DNA from: Paenibacillus tyrphae
Lineage (GTDB): Bacteria > Bacillota > Bacilli > Paenibacillales > NBRC-103111
DNA length: 64,000 nt
Direction: 5' to 3'
Assembly: GCF_027925525.1 (NCBI RefSeq)
Contig: NZ_BSDJ01000037.1
Location: forward strand, 1 to 64,000
The notes below the pieces were generated by a model. The model searched no databases, was not told where the DNA came from, and saw only the letters and a program-made list of their open reading frames with translations. This document shows, in pieces, positions 43,955-53,451 of this stretch; position 1 is the stretch's first letter, and every line of letters starts with the position of its first letter. Position numbers and translations under genes: made by a program.

Positions 43955-45883
43955 TTAATCGTATGTTTTGCCCGCATAGTTCGCGACCACATCGCGGATC
44001 AGCATGTAGGCTTCCCCATTTGTGAGCCGCTTCGGGTCTTGGATGGCCGAAACCGTATCCTTCTTCACCACGCCCCGATCGAGCAGCTCCTGCACGGTCG
44101 TCCGCGGATTCTGAGGTAAGCCCATGGCCGAGCCGAGGGCAGCCGCCGCTTGCTCCAACGTAAGCGGCGCTTCAGCCGGATTGCTCATCCCCTGAAGCGA
44201 ATCGGCGGCCCTTCCTTTAAAATAGGCCGAATGCAATCTCCCTACGCCGTTCAGTTGGTAGACGAACCGCTGCGCGTTCGAGGCACCGTCCAAATCAAAC
44301 CCTTGGTTTTTGTCACCGCCCACAGTCAAATTCATGCTCACCGCCGCTTTCAGCCCGGCATAGGCTTTATGCTTCGTATAAGCGGGAGGTTGAATGCGGA
44401 GTGGTTTCAGCTCCATCCCTTGCTTGTTTAGCCTTTCTTGCAGCGCTGCGATGTCCTGCTTGGACTCGGAAAGCTCGCGGAACGAGAGCCCCTTGTCTAC
44501 TGCCAGCTTGGCCGCGGCTCCAGCCGCCTGTCCCGTCGCCATGCCCACAGGGATGACTCGCGCGCTGCCGTGGGGCAGCGTATCGAAGCTCGCCGAACGC
44601 CCCACAACCAACAGCCCGCTCACCTCGCGGGGCAAAATGCTGCGGAACGGAATCGCATACTGCACCGGATTCATCATGATGGCACCGCGGTCTTGGTAGT
44701 TCGTGCTCTGGATATCGACTTTATAAGAGCCGAAAGCGATGCGATCCCATTGATCGCGGTTATCGAGCACGTCGGTCATGGTCAGACGGTATATGCCCTT
44801 CATATGCCGGGTTTCCCGCACGTACAGCTCCGGTGCCGTTCCGGCGAGTTCGAGATCAGCGAACTCTTTGAAATTTTTCTTCATATAATCGACCACAAGC
44901 GGAATTTCTTTCTTTCCGATTTCAAAAGCTTCTTCGACCGACCCGGGGTCTAGCGGATTGATGCCGAAAATTTGCAGCGCGTTGATGAGAATCGTCCCGT
45001 CATTTTGTCTCCCGATATTGAGGCCACGCATGCGAACCTTGTCTTTGTTGCTCGATGGATACTCCCACATTTCGGGGAACCCCCATCCGCTCATTCGGTC
45101 AATACCGGTATCCTTATGCCTGCCGAACGATTCCCATACCTCCTGCGTAACGCCCCTCAGCTTAAACACAAGCGTGACCGCCATCTGGGATTCCGGATCG
45201 CCGATGTCCTCTCTCCCTATCGTGAACGCTACGCCTGCGGCCGCGGCAATGTCCGCATCCTGTGTCGCGTCGATCACGGCTTTGGCCTTCACATTATGCC
45301 GGCTGCCGTCCTGCCGGATCACCTGCACGCCGGTAACCTTGCGCATGCCGTCCTGACCGACGGTTACAATTGGCTCCATCGTCTTCACCTTCATGAGAAG
45401 ATCGATATTCGGCTCCTGTCGGACCAGCTCGTAGAACGCATTGGCAGCTGTGACAACATCAAATGACGTACCTTCGATGCGATCGTACCATTCCTGGAAA
45501 ATCCCTTTATTCAAAAAGTTATGCTTGCCCGGAACAAGCGAAGACTCGGGAGAATAATTGTTATCCAAACTGTTCAACCAACCAAGCGTCATCAAGCCGC
45601 CAAGAATCTCACGGTTCCGCCCGTCAACGAGCAGCACGGACAGGCCGTTGCGCGCCGCCGAGACGGCGGCCGCCACGCCTTCCGGATCGGTGCCGGTCAC
45701 AATCACATCATAAGCATCTTTGATCTGGGAGACGGAGCTTACTTGAAGCAGCGGCTTCATTTCCCCCGGCATGGCGGTGCTCTTGTAATGGCTGTACCAC
45801 CATAGCCCGCCTCCGATGATGAAAGCCAACAACAGGCCCAATCCTATTGCCATCCGTAAACCTTTTTTTGACCGATTCGCCAT
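43955..45883 (-). CDS. Membrane-anchored FAD-dependent oxidoreductase
   Basis: About 642 residues. An N-terminal membrane anchor (MAIGLGLLLAFIIGGGLWWY) is followed by an FAD_oxidored (PF12831-like) domain. Its dinucleotide fold is somewhat altered: DVIVTGTDPEGVAAAVSAARNG instead of a standard GxGxxG. Next come GGLMTLGWLN, a VIDATQDADIAAAAGVAF segment and the C-terminal GLLVVGRSAS...GMATGQAAGAAAKLA. The last 130 residues carry a domain with LTLEQAAAALGSAMGLPQN. Most of the protein should lie outside the cell, unusual for a flavoprotein. The start (45883, alternative GTG 45895) is uncertain. Substrate unknown. Confidence 0.85.
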   Translation of the reverse strand: MANRSKKGLRMAIGLGLLLAFIIGGGLWWYSHYKSTAMPGEMKPLLQVSSVSQIKDAYDVIVTGTDPEGVAAAVSAARNGLSVLLVDGRNREILGGLMTLGWLNSLDNNYSPESSLVPGKHNFLNKGIFQEWYDRIEGTSFDVVTAANAFYELVRQEPNIDLLMKVKTMEPIVTVGQDGMRKVTGVQVIRQDGSRHNVKAKAVIDATQDADIAAAAGVAFTIGREDIGDPESQMAVTLVFKLRGVTQEVWESFGRHKDTGIDRMSGWGFPEMWEYPSSNKDKVRMRGLNIGRQNDGTILINALQIFGINPLDPGSVEEAFEIGKKEIPLVVDYMKKNFKEFADLELAGTAPELYVRETRHMKGIYRLTMTDVLDNRDQWDRIAFGSYKVDIQSTNYQDRGAIMMNPVQYAIPFRSILPREVSGLLVVGRSASFDTLPHGSARVIPVGMATGQAAGAAAKLAVDKGLSFRELSESKQDIAALQERLNKQGMELKPLRIQPPAYTKHKAYAGLKAAVSMNLTVGGDKNQGFDLDGASNAQRFVYQLNGVGRLHSAYFKGRAADSLQGMSNPAEAPLTLEQAAAALGSAMGLPQNPRTTVQELLDRGVVKKDTVSAIQDPKRLTNGEAYMLIRDVVANYAGKTYD

Positions 45884-46110
45884 CCCTAAGCTCACACTCC
45901 GTTTCGGCTCGATCTACTTACGCTGTATTGGACGCGTCGAACCGGCGGTTTGTTCCAGAAAACCTCATTTTTTACAAAGAGTTCGACGAACTATGCCGTC
46001 CAGCGAATCCGGTTCGTTGCACCGGTACTTCCAAGCTTACGGCAGTAACGCGGCAGTCGGCTTTTCTGTATAATAGAGTCAACGAACAAGCCGGAAGGAG
46101 TCATTAGCTT

Positions 46111-46875
46111 ATGGGGATATGCGATAAAGATCCGTTCGTGAGAAGCATGGAGCTGCTGCGGGAGAACGTGCCGTCTTTCGCCAAGTATCCGTTTCACCTC
46201 CCGGCTTTGCGGCAGCTGACTACCCTGCGTTTCCATCCCAAGGTTACGTACATCATCGGGGAGAATGGCATGGGCAAGTCCACGCTGCTCGAAGCACTAG
46301 CCGTTGCGTGGGGCTTCAATCCTGAAGGCGGCAGCTTGAATTTCAATTTCGCCACGCACGAATCCCACTCGGAGCTGCACCGGCATATCCGTTTAGTGCG
46401 TGGAATAGGCAAGCCGAGGGACGGCTTCTTCTTCCGGGCGGAAACCTACTACAACCTGGCGACCAATATCGACCAGTTGGATAGCGAGCCATTGGGCGGA
46501 GCTCGAATCATCGACTGGTACGGGGGCAAGTCACTGCACGAGCAGTCGCACGGCGAATCGTTTTTTGCGGCTTTCCTTCACCGTTTCGGGGGCAACGGGC
46601 TGTATATTTTGGACGAGCCGGAAGCCGCGTTGTCTCCCCTCAAGCAAATGTCCATGCTCGCCCGTATCCACGCTCTGGTCAAAAAGAACTCGCAGTTCAT
46701 CATCTCGACGCATTCGCCCATTCTGATGGGCTATCCGGACGCGCTCGCTTATTATTTGACGGCGGATGGAATCGAGCACATAAATGTGGAAGAAACCGAT
46801 CATTATATCATTATGAAGCAATTTCTGCATAACCGGGAACGCATGCTTAGAGAGCTTTTTGCCGACGAGGAATAA
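46111..46875 (+). CDS. Predicted ATPase (AAA/ABC-like, COG3910 type)
   Basis: Soluble 254-residue ATPase. Walker A is YIIGENGMGKSTLLEALAVAWG, an SHGESFFAAF segment stands in for the ABC signature and Walker B is GLYILDEPEAALSPLKQ. QFIISTHSPILMGYPDA is typical of SMC/ABC-like stand-alone ATPases. No partner gene is adjacent. AAGGAG lies about 10 bases upstream. Cellular role unknown. Confidence 0.86.
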   Translation: MGICDKDPFVRSMELLRENVPSFAKYPFHLPALRQLTTLRFHPKVTYIIGENGMGKSTLLEALAVAWGFNPEGGSLNFNFATHESHSELHRHIRLVRGIGKPRDGFFFRAETYYNLATNIDQLDSEPLGGARIIDWYGGKSLHEQSHGESFFAAFLHRFGGNGLYILDEPEAALSPLKQMSMLARIHALVKKNSQFIISTHSPILMGYPDALAYYLTADGIEHINVEETDHYIIMKQFLHNRERMLRELFADEE

Positions 46876-46948
46876 CGCAAAAAGAACAGGCCCGATTTGT
46901 TCCGGTACGCTGTTCTTCGTTCTTTCCATCCCTATTTCTGGCCTGCGG

Positions 46949-47146
46949 CTAAACGGAGTCTTCGTTCTTCTTCACGTCGAAGCGTTCCTCGCGGCGGTCA
47001 ATCGGCCCCGGGCTTCCGGCAACCGGCGGATCGATCTGCACCGCCTGACCGGTCGTCCGCGTCTGGTGCAGGTCGGTAGCGCCAGCCGCATGAGTGGCCA
47101 GATCCTCCAGCTCGGCGTTACCTGCATTATCATTCACTTGGCTCAT
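46949..47146 (-). CDS. Small hydrophilic protein, unknown
   Basis: A 65-residue protein rich in Asp, Glu, Thr and Pro with no hydrophobic segment (MSQVNDNAGNAELEDLAT..., end REERFDVKKNEDSV). It is probably disordered. AAGGAGG 8 bases before the ATG supports it as real. No family recognised. Confidence 0.6.
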   Translation of the reverse strand: MSQVNDNAGNAELEDLATHAAGATDLHQTRTTGQAVQIDPPVAGSPGPIDRREERFDVKKNEDSV

Positions 47147-47238
47147 TGTAATTCCCTCCTTGTCGTGAGCTACTTGTATTTTGCGGTTTCCGCTGACATT
47201 TCATACCTGAAAAGCGTCTGCTTTCCGGCTGGAGGCAG

Positions 47239-47273
47239 AAAAAACCGGCGGCGCCCGAAGGCAATCGCCGGTT
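47239..47273 (-). terminator. Terminator at the end of the exopolysaccharide operon
   Basis: On the minus strand AACCGGCG pairs with CGCCGGTT and is followed by TTTTCTG. No other strong terminator is seen between here and the right edge on this strand. Confidence 0.8.
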
Positions 47274-47281
47274 CCCGATAG

Positions 47282-48145
47282 TTATTTTACGAGATTTTGC
47301 AGCAGGCTTTGTCCCATTTGAACTTCTTGGTTAAATTCGTCTTGATATTCGTTGATGATATCCGTGCTGAAGCCTTTAGACTCCAGCTCGCTTCTTACGC
47401 TGTCGATAATGGCGTTGAACTGAGCTGATTTTTCGTTAAACTTGCTTTCTCCCTGGCGATAAAGCCTCGCTCTTTCCTTGGAACTGCTTGCCGCTGCTGC
47501 CTGAAGAGCGATCCCCATCAATTCCTGTTTGCTTTCATTGCGGAGATGGATGAGCTGCTGAGTCGCATTTTTCGTGATTTCCTTGTACTCTTTATCCTTG
47601 TCACCTTTTCCATTGCCGTTACCATTGCCATTGCCATTGCCATTCCCGTTTCCATTTCCGTTGCCGTTTCCGTTGCCGTTGCCGTTACCATTGCCTTTAC
47701 CGTTTTCCTTATCTTGCTTTTCTTTTTCTTGCTTCTCTTTCTCCTGTTTTTCCTTCTCTTGCTTTTCTTTTTCCTGCTTTTCCTTCTCTAACCGCTCTTT
47801 CTCCTGCTTTTCTTTCTCTTGTTTCTCTTTCTCTTGCTTCTCTTTCTCTAACCGTTCCTTTTCCTGCTTCTCTCTCTCCAGTCTTTCCTGTTCCTTATCT
47901 TTCTTTGGCGGTTTTGGAGCGCCCCAGTTGCCAAAATTCGTCTCGAACCATTTGTCCAGATTGAACTGCTCTCCGAGGAACACGTTCAGATTGACCACGG
48001 TAGGTCCGTTGAAGTTAACCAGCGGCGACTCGTTCTCGAACGTAAGCGATGCCGCCTCGGCTTTCGGCGCAGACAGTACCGGTGTCGTCAAAGCTGCCGC
48101 GATTACGACCGCAAGAAACTTCGACAAGGTTTTCCTTTTGTTCAT
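47282..48145 (-). CDS. Secreted protein with KEKQE and GN tandem repeats
   Basis: Exported 287-residue protein. The signal peptide ends about residue 31 (AEA-AS). Residues 32-80 form a short unique region. Residues 81-148 are tandem five-residue repeats (KEKQE with KERLE variants) that predict a long charged helix. Residues 149-180 are (GN)n, and the C-terminal 105 residues are again helical (QQLIHLRNESKQELMG...). At DNA level the repeats are 15-base and 6-base units, so slippage would keep the frame. It is the last gene before the operon terminator; a surface or matrix role is likely but unproven. Confidence 0.85.
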   Translation of the reverse strand: MNKRKTLSKFLAVVIAAALTTPVLSAPKAEAASLTFENESPLVNFNGPTVVNLNVFLGEQFNLDKWFETNFGNWGAPKPPKKDKEQERLEREKQEKERLEKEKQEKEKQEKEKQEKERLEKEKQEKEKQEKEKQEKEKQEKEKQDKENGKGNGNGNGNGNGNGNGNGNGNGNGNGNGNGKGDKDKEYKEITKNATQQLIHLRNESKQELMGIALQAAAASSSKERARLYRQGESKFNEKSAQFNAIIDSVRSELESKGFSTDIINEYQDEFNQEVQMGQSLLQNLVK

Positions 48146-48183
48146 AGCTTTCTCTCCTTTAGTTTTATAAAGTTATGCAGAGC

Positions 48184-48873
48184 TCATTTTTTCTCCTGAA
48201 GAGACTTCTCGTAGCTTTTGCCCTTGCTTAAACCGTATTTCGAAGCAATCGCAATCAGCTCGTCGTACTCCTCTTCCGAAAGCTTTTCCAGGATCATGGC
48301 CTTGGCTTTCCTTTTTTCCTCCAAGGAAACGCCTTTTTCAAACATATTTTGTAATAGTTTTAAATCATTTCCATCTAATTTTTTGAGCAGCACAGTTGTA
48401 ATTTTGACTTGCTCGGTCAGCGAAATTTGGTCCTGCACTTCCTTCGCCTTGCCTGCGGATATTTCCGCCTTATAGCCTGTGCTGCCCGACTTCGGGTCGG
48501 ACGGCTTGTCGGCTGCCTGCGGAACCGTGGCCGGTGCTTGTGCCGACGGCTGAGCCTGCTCCGCTTTCCCCGACGGTGCCGGGGAATCGCCCGACGTCCG
48601 GACGTCATCCTGCCCGGAGGCGGACTTCGGGGCGTCCGTCGGCTTCTGCTGCGATACCGGAGGCTGCCCGGATGCTGAAACCTGATGCGCCGGTTCCGTC
48701 CGCTTCTCCGGATCGTTCACCGGCCGCTTCCCCGCCGGCGCTTCTTCCGCCAGACTCGCAAGAGCCGCCATCATCCGTTCCTGCACCATATGAAGCGCCC
48801 AATACCCGCCGGCAAGCAGCAGCAACACAACCACCGTCCCGACTACTAAAGCCTTTTTCATTCTCGCCTTCAT
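48184..48873 (-). CDS. Membrane-anchored protein with disordered linker, unknown
   Basis: About 229 residues. An N-terminal helix (ALVVGTVVVLLLLAGGYWAL) anchors it. Residues 45-130 are Pro/Ala/Ser/Gln rich and probably disordered. The C-terminal 90 residues form helices (LTEQVKITTVLLKKLDGNDLKLLQNMFEKG, LEKLSEEEYDELIAIASKYGL). The start is inside the ATGA overlap with the VanZ gene, with GGGGAGG upstream. Its place at the end of the polysaccharide operon suggests an envelope role. No family recognised. Confidence 0.75.
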   Translation of the reverse strand: MKARMKKALVVGTVVVLLLLAGGYWALHMVQERMMAALASLAEEAPAGKRPVNDPEKRTEPAHQVSASGQPPVSQQKPTDAPKSASGQDDVRTSGDSPAPSGKAEQAQPSAQAPATVPQAADKPSDPKSGSTGYKAEISAGKAKEVQDQISLTEQVKITTVLLKKLDGNDLKLLQNMFEKGVSLEEKRKAKAMILEKLSEEEYDELIAIASKYGLSKGKSYEKSLQEKK

Positions 48874-49403
48874 GGAACCTCCCCTCTTCGTAGCGTCATG
48901 TTCCGTCTGATTTTGCAGAACACCGCCAGGCATAGGATAAGAACCACTAAGCCAAGGAATCCGCCGATTGAATCCAATACAATATCCTGCATTGCGCTGG
49001 TACGCTCAACACTTCTCGCTTGATTCCATTCATCCGCCGAAGCAATGCCAATCACATAAATGATTGCAAGCAGCATTTTGAAGCCAAGCTTCCATCGGGC
49101 TTGAATCAACGCGAACAAAGCACAAACCGCCAGCATCGCGTACATGAACAAATGTGCACCTTTTCGAAACAAAAACTCGACAAATTCAAACGGCTGCTTC
49201 CTGGCTTCAATCGTAGAATGATGATAGTGAATGGTCATTTCAGGTACGACGCTAAGCATCCCCTCCTTCGTGAACCATTTATGTAAAATTGGCTGTATAC
49301 TCTGCTCATGGTAGGACTGGGAAGAGAAGTTAAAAATAAGCAGCGTCCACAGCAACACAGGAACAAGGGTAAGGAGTTTAGTAATTGACCGGATGGGATT
49401 CAC
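48870..49403 (-). CDS. VanZ-family membrane protein
   Basis: About 177 residues with four transmembrane helices. It opens with a helix (LLTLVPVLLWTLLIFNFSSQ). Later come RKGAHLFMYAMLAVCALFA, a SADEWNQARSVERTSAMQDIVLDSIGGFLG motif typical of VanZ-like proteins and a final helix. The function of this family is not settled; it often accompanies polysaccharide clusters. The start codon is GTG directly after AGGA and overlaps the ugd end by 26 bases, so translation is probably coupled. Confidence 0.82.
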   Translation of the reverse strand: MNPIRSITKLLTLVPVLLWTLLIFNFSSQSYHEQSIQPILHKWFTKEGMLSVVPEMTIHYHHSTIEARKQPFEFVEFLFRKGAHLFMYAMLAVCALFALIQARWKLGFKMLLAIIYVIGIASADEWNQARSVERTSAMQDIVLDSIGGFLGLVVLILCLAVFCKIRRNMTLRRGEVP

Positions 49404-50721
49404 TCCTAGCCGTCAATACTGCCGGCCTGCCAACCGAATGGTAAACAAAGCCGTGTTCGTACATTTCCTGCAAAGAGAAACAATTTCGCCCGTCGATCAG
49501 GAACGGATATTTCAGCAGCTTGCGAACGGAAGCAAGATCCATGCCCGCAATTTCATCCCACTCGGTTAAAATCAGGCAGACGTCGCAATCCGTCACCGCC
49601 GCCTCGACGCTGTCACAATAGGTCACCTCCGCAGGCAGCAGCGCCCGGGCGTTCGGAATGGCGATCGGATCGTACGCTTGCACGATCGCGCCTTTTTTCA
49701 CCAGCTCGTCGATAATGACAAGCGACGGAGCGCAGCGCATATCGTCCGTATTCGGTTTAAAAGCGAGTCCGAGCACCGCAATCCGCCGTCCGGCATAGTC
49801 GCCGAACAAATCCTGCAGCTTCTTCAGCATAACGAACGGCTGTGCCTCGTTGGTCGAGATGACGGATTTCAGCAGCGTAAAATCGTACCCGGCCTGGTCC
49901 GCCATATGGGCGAGCGCAAACGTATCCTTCGGAAAGCAGGAGCCGCCGTAGCCGATACCGGCCTGCAAAAATTTCCCGCCGATCCGGCTGTCCATCCCCA
50001 TGCCTTCCGACACCTGGGTCACATCGGCCCCAACCCGTTCACACAGATTGGCGATGGCGTTGATAAACGAAATTTTCGTGGCCAGAAAGGCGTTGGCCGC
50101 ATATTTGATCATCTCCGCGCTTTGCAGGTCCGTAATGAAAATTTTCGTCTGCAGCGGTTCGTGCAGCTTCGCAATGACCTTGGCCGCCTTATCACTCGTT
50201 GCCCCGATTACCGCCCGATCCATGTTCATGCAATCCGCAATCGCCGAGCCCTCGCGTAGAAATTCGGGGTTGGACACGACGTCAAAATGAATGCGCTCAT
50301 TGACCCTATTATTAGCGACGATCGTCCGCACAAGCTCTCCCGTACCGACCGGCACCGTACTCTTGTTGACGATAATTTTGTACGTGTTCAGGTGCTTGCC
50401 GATCGTCTTGGCCACTTCCTTCACGTAGCGCATATCCGCTTCGCCGTTCTCCGCCATTGGCGTGCCGACCGCAATATAAATGATGTCGGAATCTTCAATG
50501 GCTTCGCCGACTTCGGAGGTGAAGAAGAGGCGGTTTTCCGCCACATTCTTCGCGACAAGCTCCTTTAAGCCCGGCTCGTAGATGGGAATCTCGCCGTTTT
50601 GCAGCATGGCGATTTTGTCCTTGTTCACATCGCAGCAGATGATGCGGTTGCCCATTTCGGCAAAGCACGTTCCCGACACCAGACCGACGTATCCCGTACC
50701 AATCACTGTTATATTGTGCAT
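49378..50721 (-). CDS. ugd: UDP-glucose 6-dehydrogenase
   Basis: NAD-dependent oxidation of UDP-glucose to UDP-glucuronate. It is 447 residues. Rossmann start ITVIGTGYVGLVSGTCFAEMG, NPEFLREGSAI, AEMIKYAANAFLATKISFINAIAN and the catalytic Cys in GIGYGGSCFPKDTFAL are intact, as are GLAFKPNTDDMR and the C-terminal domain. It lies 4 bases after galU, giving a UDP-glucose to UDP-glucuronate supply unit for the exopolysaccharide. Confidence 0.97.
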   Translation of the reverse strand: MHNITVIGTGYVGLVSGTCFAEMGNRIICCDVNKDKIAMLQNGEIPIYEPGLKELVAKNVAENRLFFTSEVGEAIEDSDIIYIAVGTPMAENGEADMRYVKEVAKTIGKHLNTYKIIVNKSTVPVGTGELVRTIVANNRVNERIHFDVVSNPEFLREGSAIADCMNMDRAVIGATSDKAAKVIAKLHEPLQTKIFITDLQSAEMIKYAANAFLATKISFINAIANLCERVGADVTQVSEGMGMDSRIGGKFLQAGIGYGGSCFPKDTFALAHMADQAGYDFTLLKSVISTNEAQPFVMLKKLQDLFGDYAGRRIAVLGLAFKPNTDDMRCAPSLVIIDELVKKGAIVQAYDPIAIPNARALLPAEVTYCDSVEAAVTDCDVCLILTEWDEIAGMDLASVRKLLKYPFLIDGRNCFSLQEMYEHGFVYHSVGRPAVLTARSESHPVNY

Positions 50722-50725
50722 AAGC

Positions 50726-51628
50726 TTATTTCGCCACCTTACTATAAAATGAAGGTTCGCTTTCGTACAGCGTCCGGATATAGTTCATCACGTCATTGCG
50801 CAAATCGTCGCGCTGCAGCGCGAAGTCCAGCGTCGCTTTGATAAAGCCGAATTTGTCCCCGACGTCATGCCGGGCTCCTTGGAAATTGTAGGCGATAACC
50901 GGCCTTTTCTCATTCAATCGCTTGAGCGCGTCCGTCAGCTGGATTTCGCCGCCCGCACCGGCCGGGAGACTCTCCAAAATATCGAAAATGTCCGGCGTCA
51001 AAATGTACCGGCCCATGATCGCATAGTTGGAAGGAGCGGCTTTTTTCGAAGGCTTCTCGACCAGCGTATCCAGGAAGAATACTTCCGGCTCGATCGACGA
51101 GCCCCGAGGAGCGATGATCCCGTATTTGGACACGTCCTCGTCGTTCACCTTTTGCACGCCGACGACTGAGGAGGAGTATCGAGAATGGACGCGAATGAGC
51201 TGGCTCAGGCACGGCTCGTTCGACTGCACGATGTCGTCGCCGAGCAGAACGGCAAACGGCTCGTCGCCGACAAAGCTGCGCGCGCACCAGATCGCGTGAC
51301 CGAGACCCTTCGGCTCTTTTTGGCGGATATAATGGATATTCGCCATCTCGGATATCGCTTGAATTTGCTCAAGCTCCTTGTTCTTGCCCTTCTTCGACAG
51401 CGTCTCTTCCAGCTCGAACGACTTGTCGAAGTGATCTTCGATCGCCCGCTTTCCGCGCCCGCTAATAATCAGAATATCTTCGATCCCGGAGGCAATCGCC
51501 TCTTCGATGATGTATTGAATCGTCGGCTTGTCCACAATCGGCAGCATTTCTTTCGGCTGAGCTTTGGTTGCAGGCAGGAAGCGCGTTCCCAGTCCCGCTG
51601 CAGGAATGATCGCTTTACGCAATTTCAT
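50726..51628 (-). CDS. galU: UTP-glucose-1-phosphate uridylyltransferase
   Basis: Makes UDP-glucose. It is 300 residues of the GalU/GtaB type. The nucleotide motif [23 protein letters not shown] is followed by IDKPTIQY-like [46 protein letters not shown] and [12 protein letters not shown]. It overlaps the aminotransferase gene by 14 bases. Confidence 0.97.
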   Translation of the reverse strand: MKLRKAIIPAAGLGTRFLPATKAQPKEMLPIVDKPTIQYIIEEAIASGIEDILIISGRGKRAIEDHFDKSFELEETLSKKGKNKELEQIQAISEMANIHYIRQKEPKGLGHAIWCARSFVGDEPFAVLLGDDIVQSNEPCLSQLIRVHSRYSSSVVGVQKVNDEDVSKYGIIAPRGSSIEPEVFFLDTLVEKPSKKAAPSNYAIMGRYILTPDIFDILESLPAGAGGEIQLTDALKRLNEKRPVIAYNFQGARHDVGDKFGFIKATLDFALQRDDLRNDVMNYIRTLYESEPSFYSKVAK

Positions 51629-52784
51629 GAGTCATACCTCCGCATACGAGTGTTTTGACGATCTCAATCACTTTCGCTTGCTCGGTTTCGGTCAGGCTGG
51701 AGCCGGAAGGCAGGCAAATTCCCTGCTCGAACAGCCGGTCGGATACGCTGTGCCCCTCCTGATGCGGATAGTAGGCGCAGCCTTGGAACAGCGGTTGCAG
51801 ATGCATCGGCTTCCACACCGGTCTGGACTCGATGTTCGCCTCCGCCAACGCCCGGATGATGTCCCCCGACGTCGTTCCCGCAACTTGCGGATCGACGGTC
51901 AGCGTCGTTAGCCATCGGGTCGCTGAACCGAAGGACGCCTCCGGCATAAACTCGACGCCCTCCATGGAACCCAACGCTTCGACATAAGCCGCAAAGATGG
52001 CGCGTCTCGTTTCGATTCGCTCCGGAAGCATATGAAGCTGACCGATGCCAATGCCGGCGAGCACGTTGCTCATCCGGTAGTTGAACCCGACCTCGCTGTG
52101 CTCGTAATGCGGTGCGGGGTCCCGGGCCTGTGTCGCCCAATATCTGGCCTTCTCCAAAGCTTCGAGATCGTCCGACACCAACATGCCTCCGCCGGAGGTG
52201 GTGATGATTTTGTTGCCGTTGAACGAGTAGACCCCGAACCTGCCCAGCGTTCCGCTCGCCCGCCCTTTGTACGTCGCGCCCAGCGATTCGGCGGCATCCT
52301 CGATGACGGGAACGCCGTATTGGTCGCATAAGTCAAGCAGCGGGTCCATATCTGCGCTTTGCCCGTACAGATTGACGACAACGACCGCCTTCGGAAGCTT
52401 CCCGGCACGCTTGGCTTCGGACAGCGCGCGCTCCAGCGCTTGCGGAGACATATTCCAGCTCTCCGGCTCAGAGTCGATGAAGACCGGCTCCGCCCCTTGA
52501 TACAACACCGGATTCACGCTGGCGACAAACGTTAAGCTTGAGCAGAATACCGTATCTCCGGCGCCGACTCGAAGCAAGCGCAGAGCCAAGTGGATGGCTG
52601 CCGTACCGGAGCTAAGAGCCAAAGCTCCGCCGGCGCCGACATACCCGGCAATCTCTTTCTCAAAGACATCGACGTTGGGCCCTAACGGCGCGATCCAGTT
52701 GGTAGCGAAAGCTTGCTGCACCCATTGCTGCTCTTCTTGGCCCATATGCGGGGGAGACAGGTAAATCCTTTGATTCAGCGACAT
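51615..52784 (-). CDS. DegT/DnrJ/EryC1-family sugar aminotransferase (PglE/EpsN-like)
   Basis: PLP enzyme expected to aminate a UDP-4-keto-6-deoxy sugar. It is 389 residues. Features are [59 protein letters not shown] and the PLP Lys in [17 protein letters not shown]. It closely resembles PglE/EpsN, the bacillosamine-pathway aminotransferases. It is adjacent to a PglD-like acetyltransferase and, further up, a PglF-like dehydratase, completing that route. Confidence 0.92.
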   Translation of the reverse strand: MSLNQRIYLSPPHMGQEEQQWVQQAFATNWIAPLGPNVDVFEKEIAGYVGAGGALALSSGTAAIHLALRLLRVGAGDTVFCSSLTFVASVNPVLYQGAEPVFIDSEPESWNMSPQALERALSEAKRAGKLPKAVVVVNLYGQSADMDPLLDLCDQYGVPVIEDAAESLGATYKGRASGTLGRFGVYSFNGNKIITTSGGGMLVSDDLEALEKARYWATQARDPAPHYEHSEVGFNYRMSNVLAGIGIGQLHMLPERIETRRAIFAAYVEALGSMEGVEFMPEASFGSATRWLTTLTVDPQVAGTTSGDIIRALAEANIESRPVWKPMHLQPLFQGCAYYPHQEGHSVSDRLFEQGICLPSGSSLTETEQAKVIEIVKTLVCGGMTHEIA

Positions 52785-52787
52785 TAG

Positions 52788-53450
52788 CTACGCCCTCCTC
52801 TGAGCAAGCTGATCCGGTTGATCAGCGTATTTGATTGGTTTGGCGGGTACGCCTACGGCCGTGCATTGAGCCGGAATGTCGTGAACGGCAACCGCTCCCG
52901 CTCCGAGCGTGGTCCAGCCGCCTATCGTTAAACCTTCGATCACTTTCGCGCCAAGCCCGATATGCGTTCCGTCCCCTACCGTGATATCCCCCGCCAAGGC
53001 TGCGGTTGGGGAAATATGCACGAAGCTTCCGAGAACGTTCTCGTGCTCGACGACGGCGCCGGTGTTGATGATGCACTGAGCGCCGATCCGCGCGCCGTAA
53101 TTGATGACCGCGCCCGGCATGACGACCGAACCGCCGCCGATCGTCACCCCGCTTCCGAGCGTCGCTCTCGGATGAATCAACACCGCGTAGCGGGATTCGG
53201 GGTACCCGAGCCGGTCCATGACGGTCCGGCGGGTGCGGTTGTTGCCAATGGCGATAAACAGCCGGCAATCGTCGTCCCGCAACAGCTCTGCCATGTCCGC
53301 AACCGGCCCGTGAAGGATGCCGTCCTGGCTAAAGGTGTGCGTATACTTGTCGTCGCCGATCCCGGCCAGCTCATATTCCCCCTGGGCCCGCATTACATCG
53401 AGGACGACCTTTCCATGACCGCCTCCGCCGATCAGGACGAGCTTCTTCAT
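52788..53450 (-). CDS. Sugar O/N-acyltransferase (PglD/EpsM/NeuD-like)
   Basis: About 220 residues. An N-terminal PglD_N domain (KKLVLIGGGGHGKVVLDVMRAQGEY) is followed by a left-handed beta-helix of hexapeptide repeats. The catalytic His is in NTGAVVEHENVLGSFVHISP, the end is [12 protein letters not shown]. It is expected to N-acetylate the 4-amino sugar made by the adjacent aminotransferase. The start at 53450 has GGAGGG 8 bases upstream and lies one base after the preceding stop. Confidence 0.92.
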   Translation of the reverse strand: MKKLVLIGGGGHGKVVLDVMRAQGEYELAGIGDDKYTHTFSQDGILHGPVADMAELLRDDDCRLFIAIGNNRTRRTVMDRLGYPESRYAVLIHPRATLGSGVTIGGGSVVMPGAVINYGARIGAQCIINTGAVVEHENVLGSFVHISPTAALAGDITVGDGTHIGLGAKVIEGLTIGGWTTLGAGAVAVHDIPAQCTAVGVPAKPIKYADQPDQLAQRRA

Positions 53451-53451
53451 G

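Noticed and set aside
47711-47890. Tandem repeats considered as a CRISPR or minisatellite array
   Set aside because: The units are codon-length multiples inside one open frame and there are no unique spacers.
47546-48170. Hydrophobic frames opposite the KEKQE/GN repeat gene that look like membrane proteins
   Set aside because: The Leu/Phe/Ser/Pro runs are the complement of the Lys/Glu/Gly/Asn repeats; no ribosome site.
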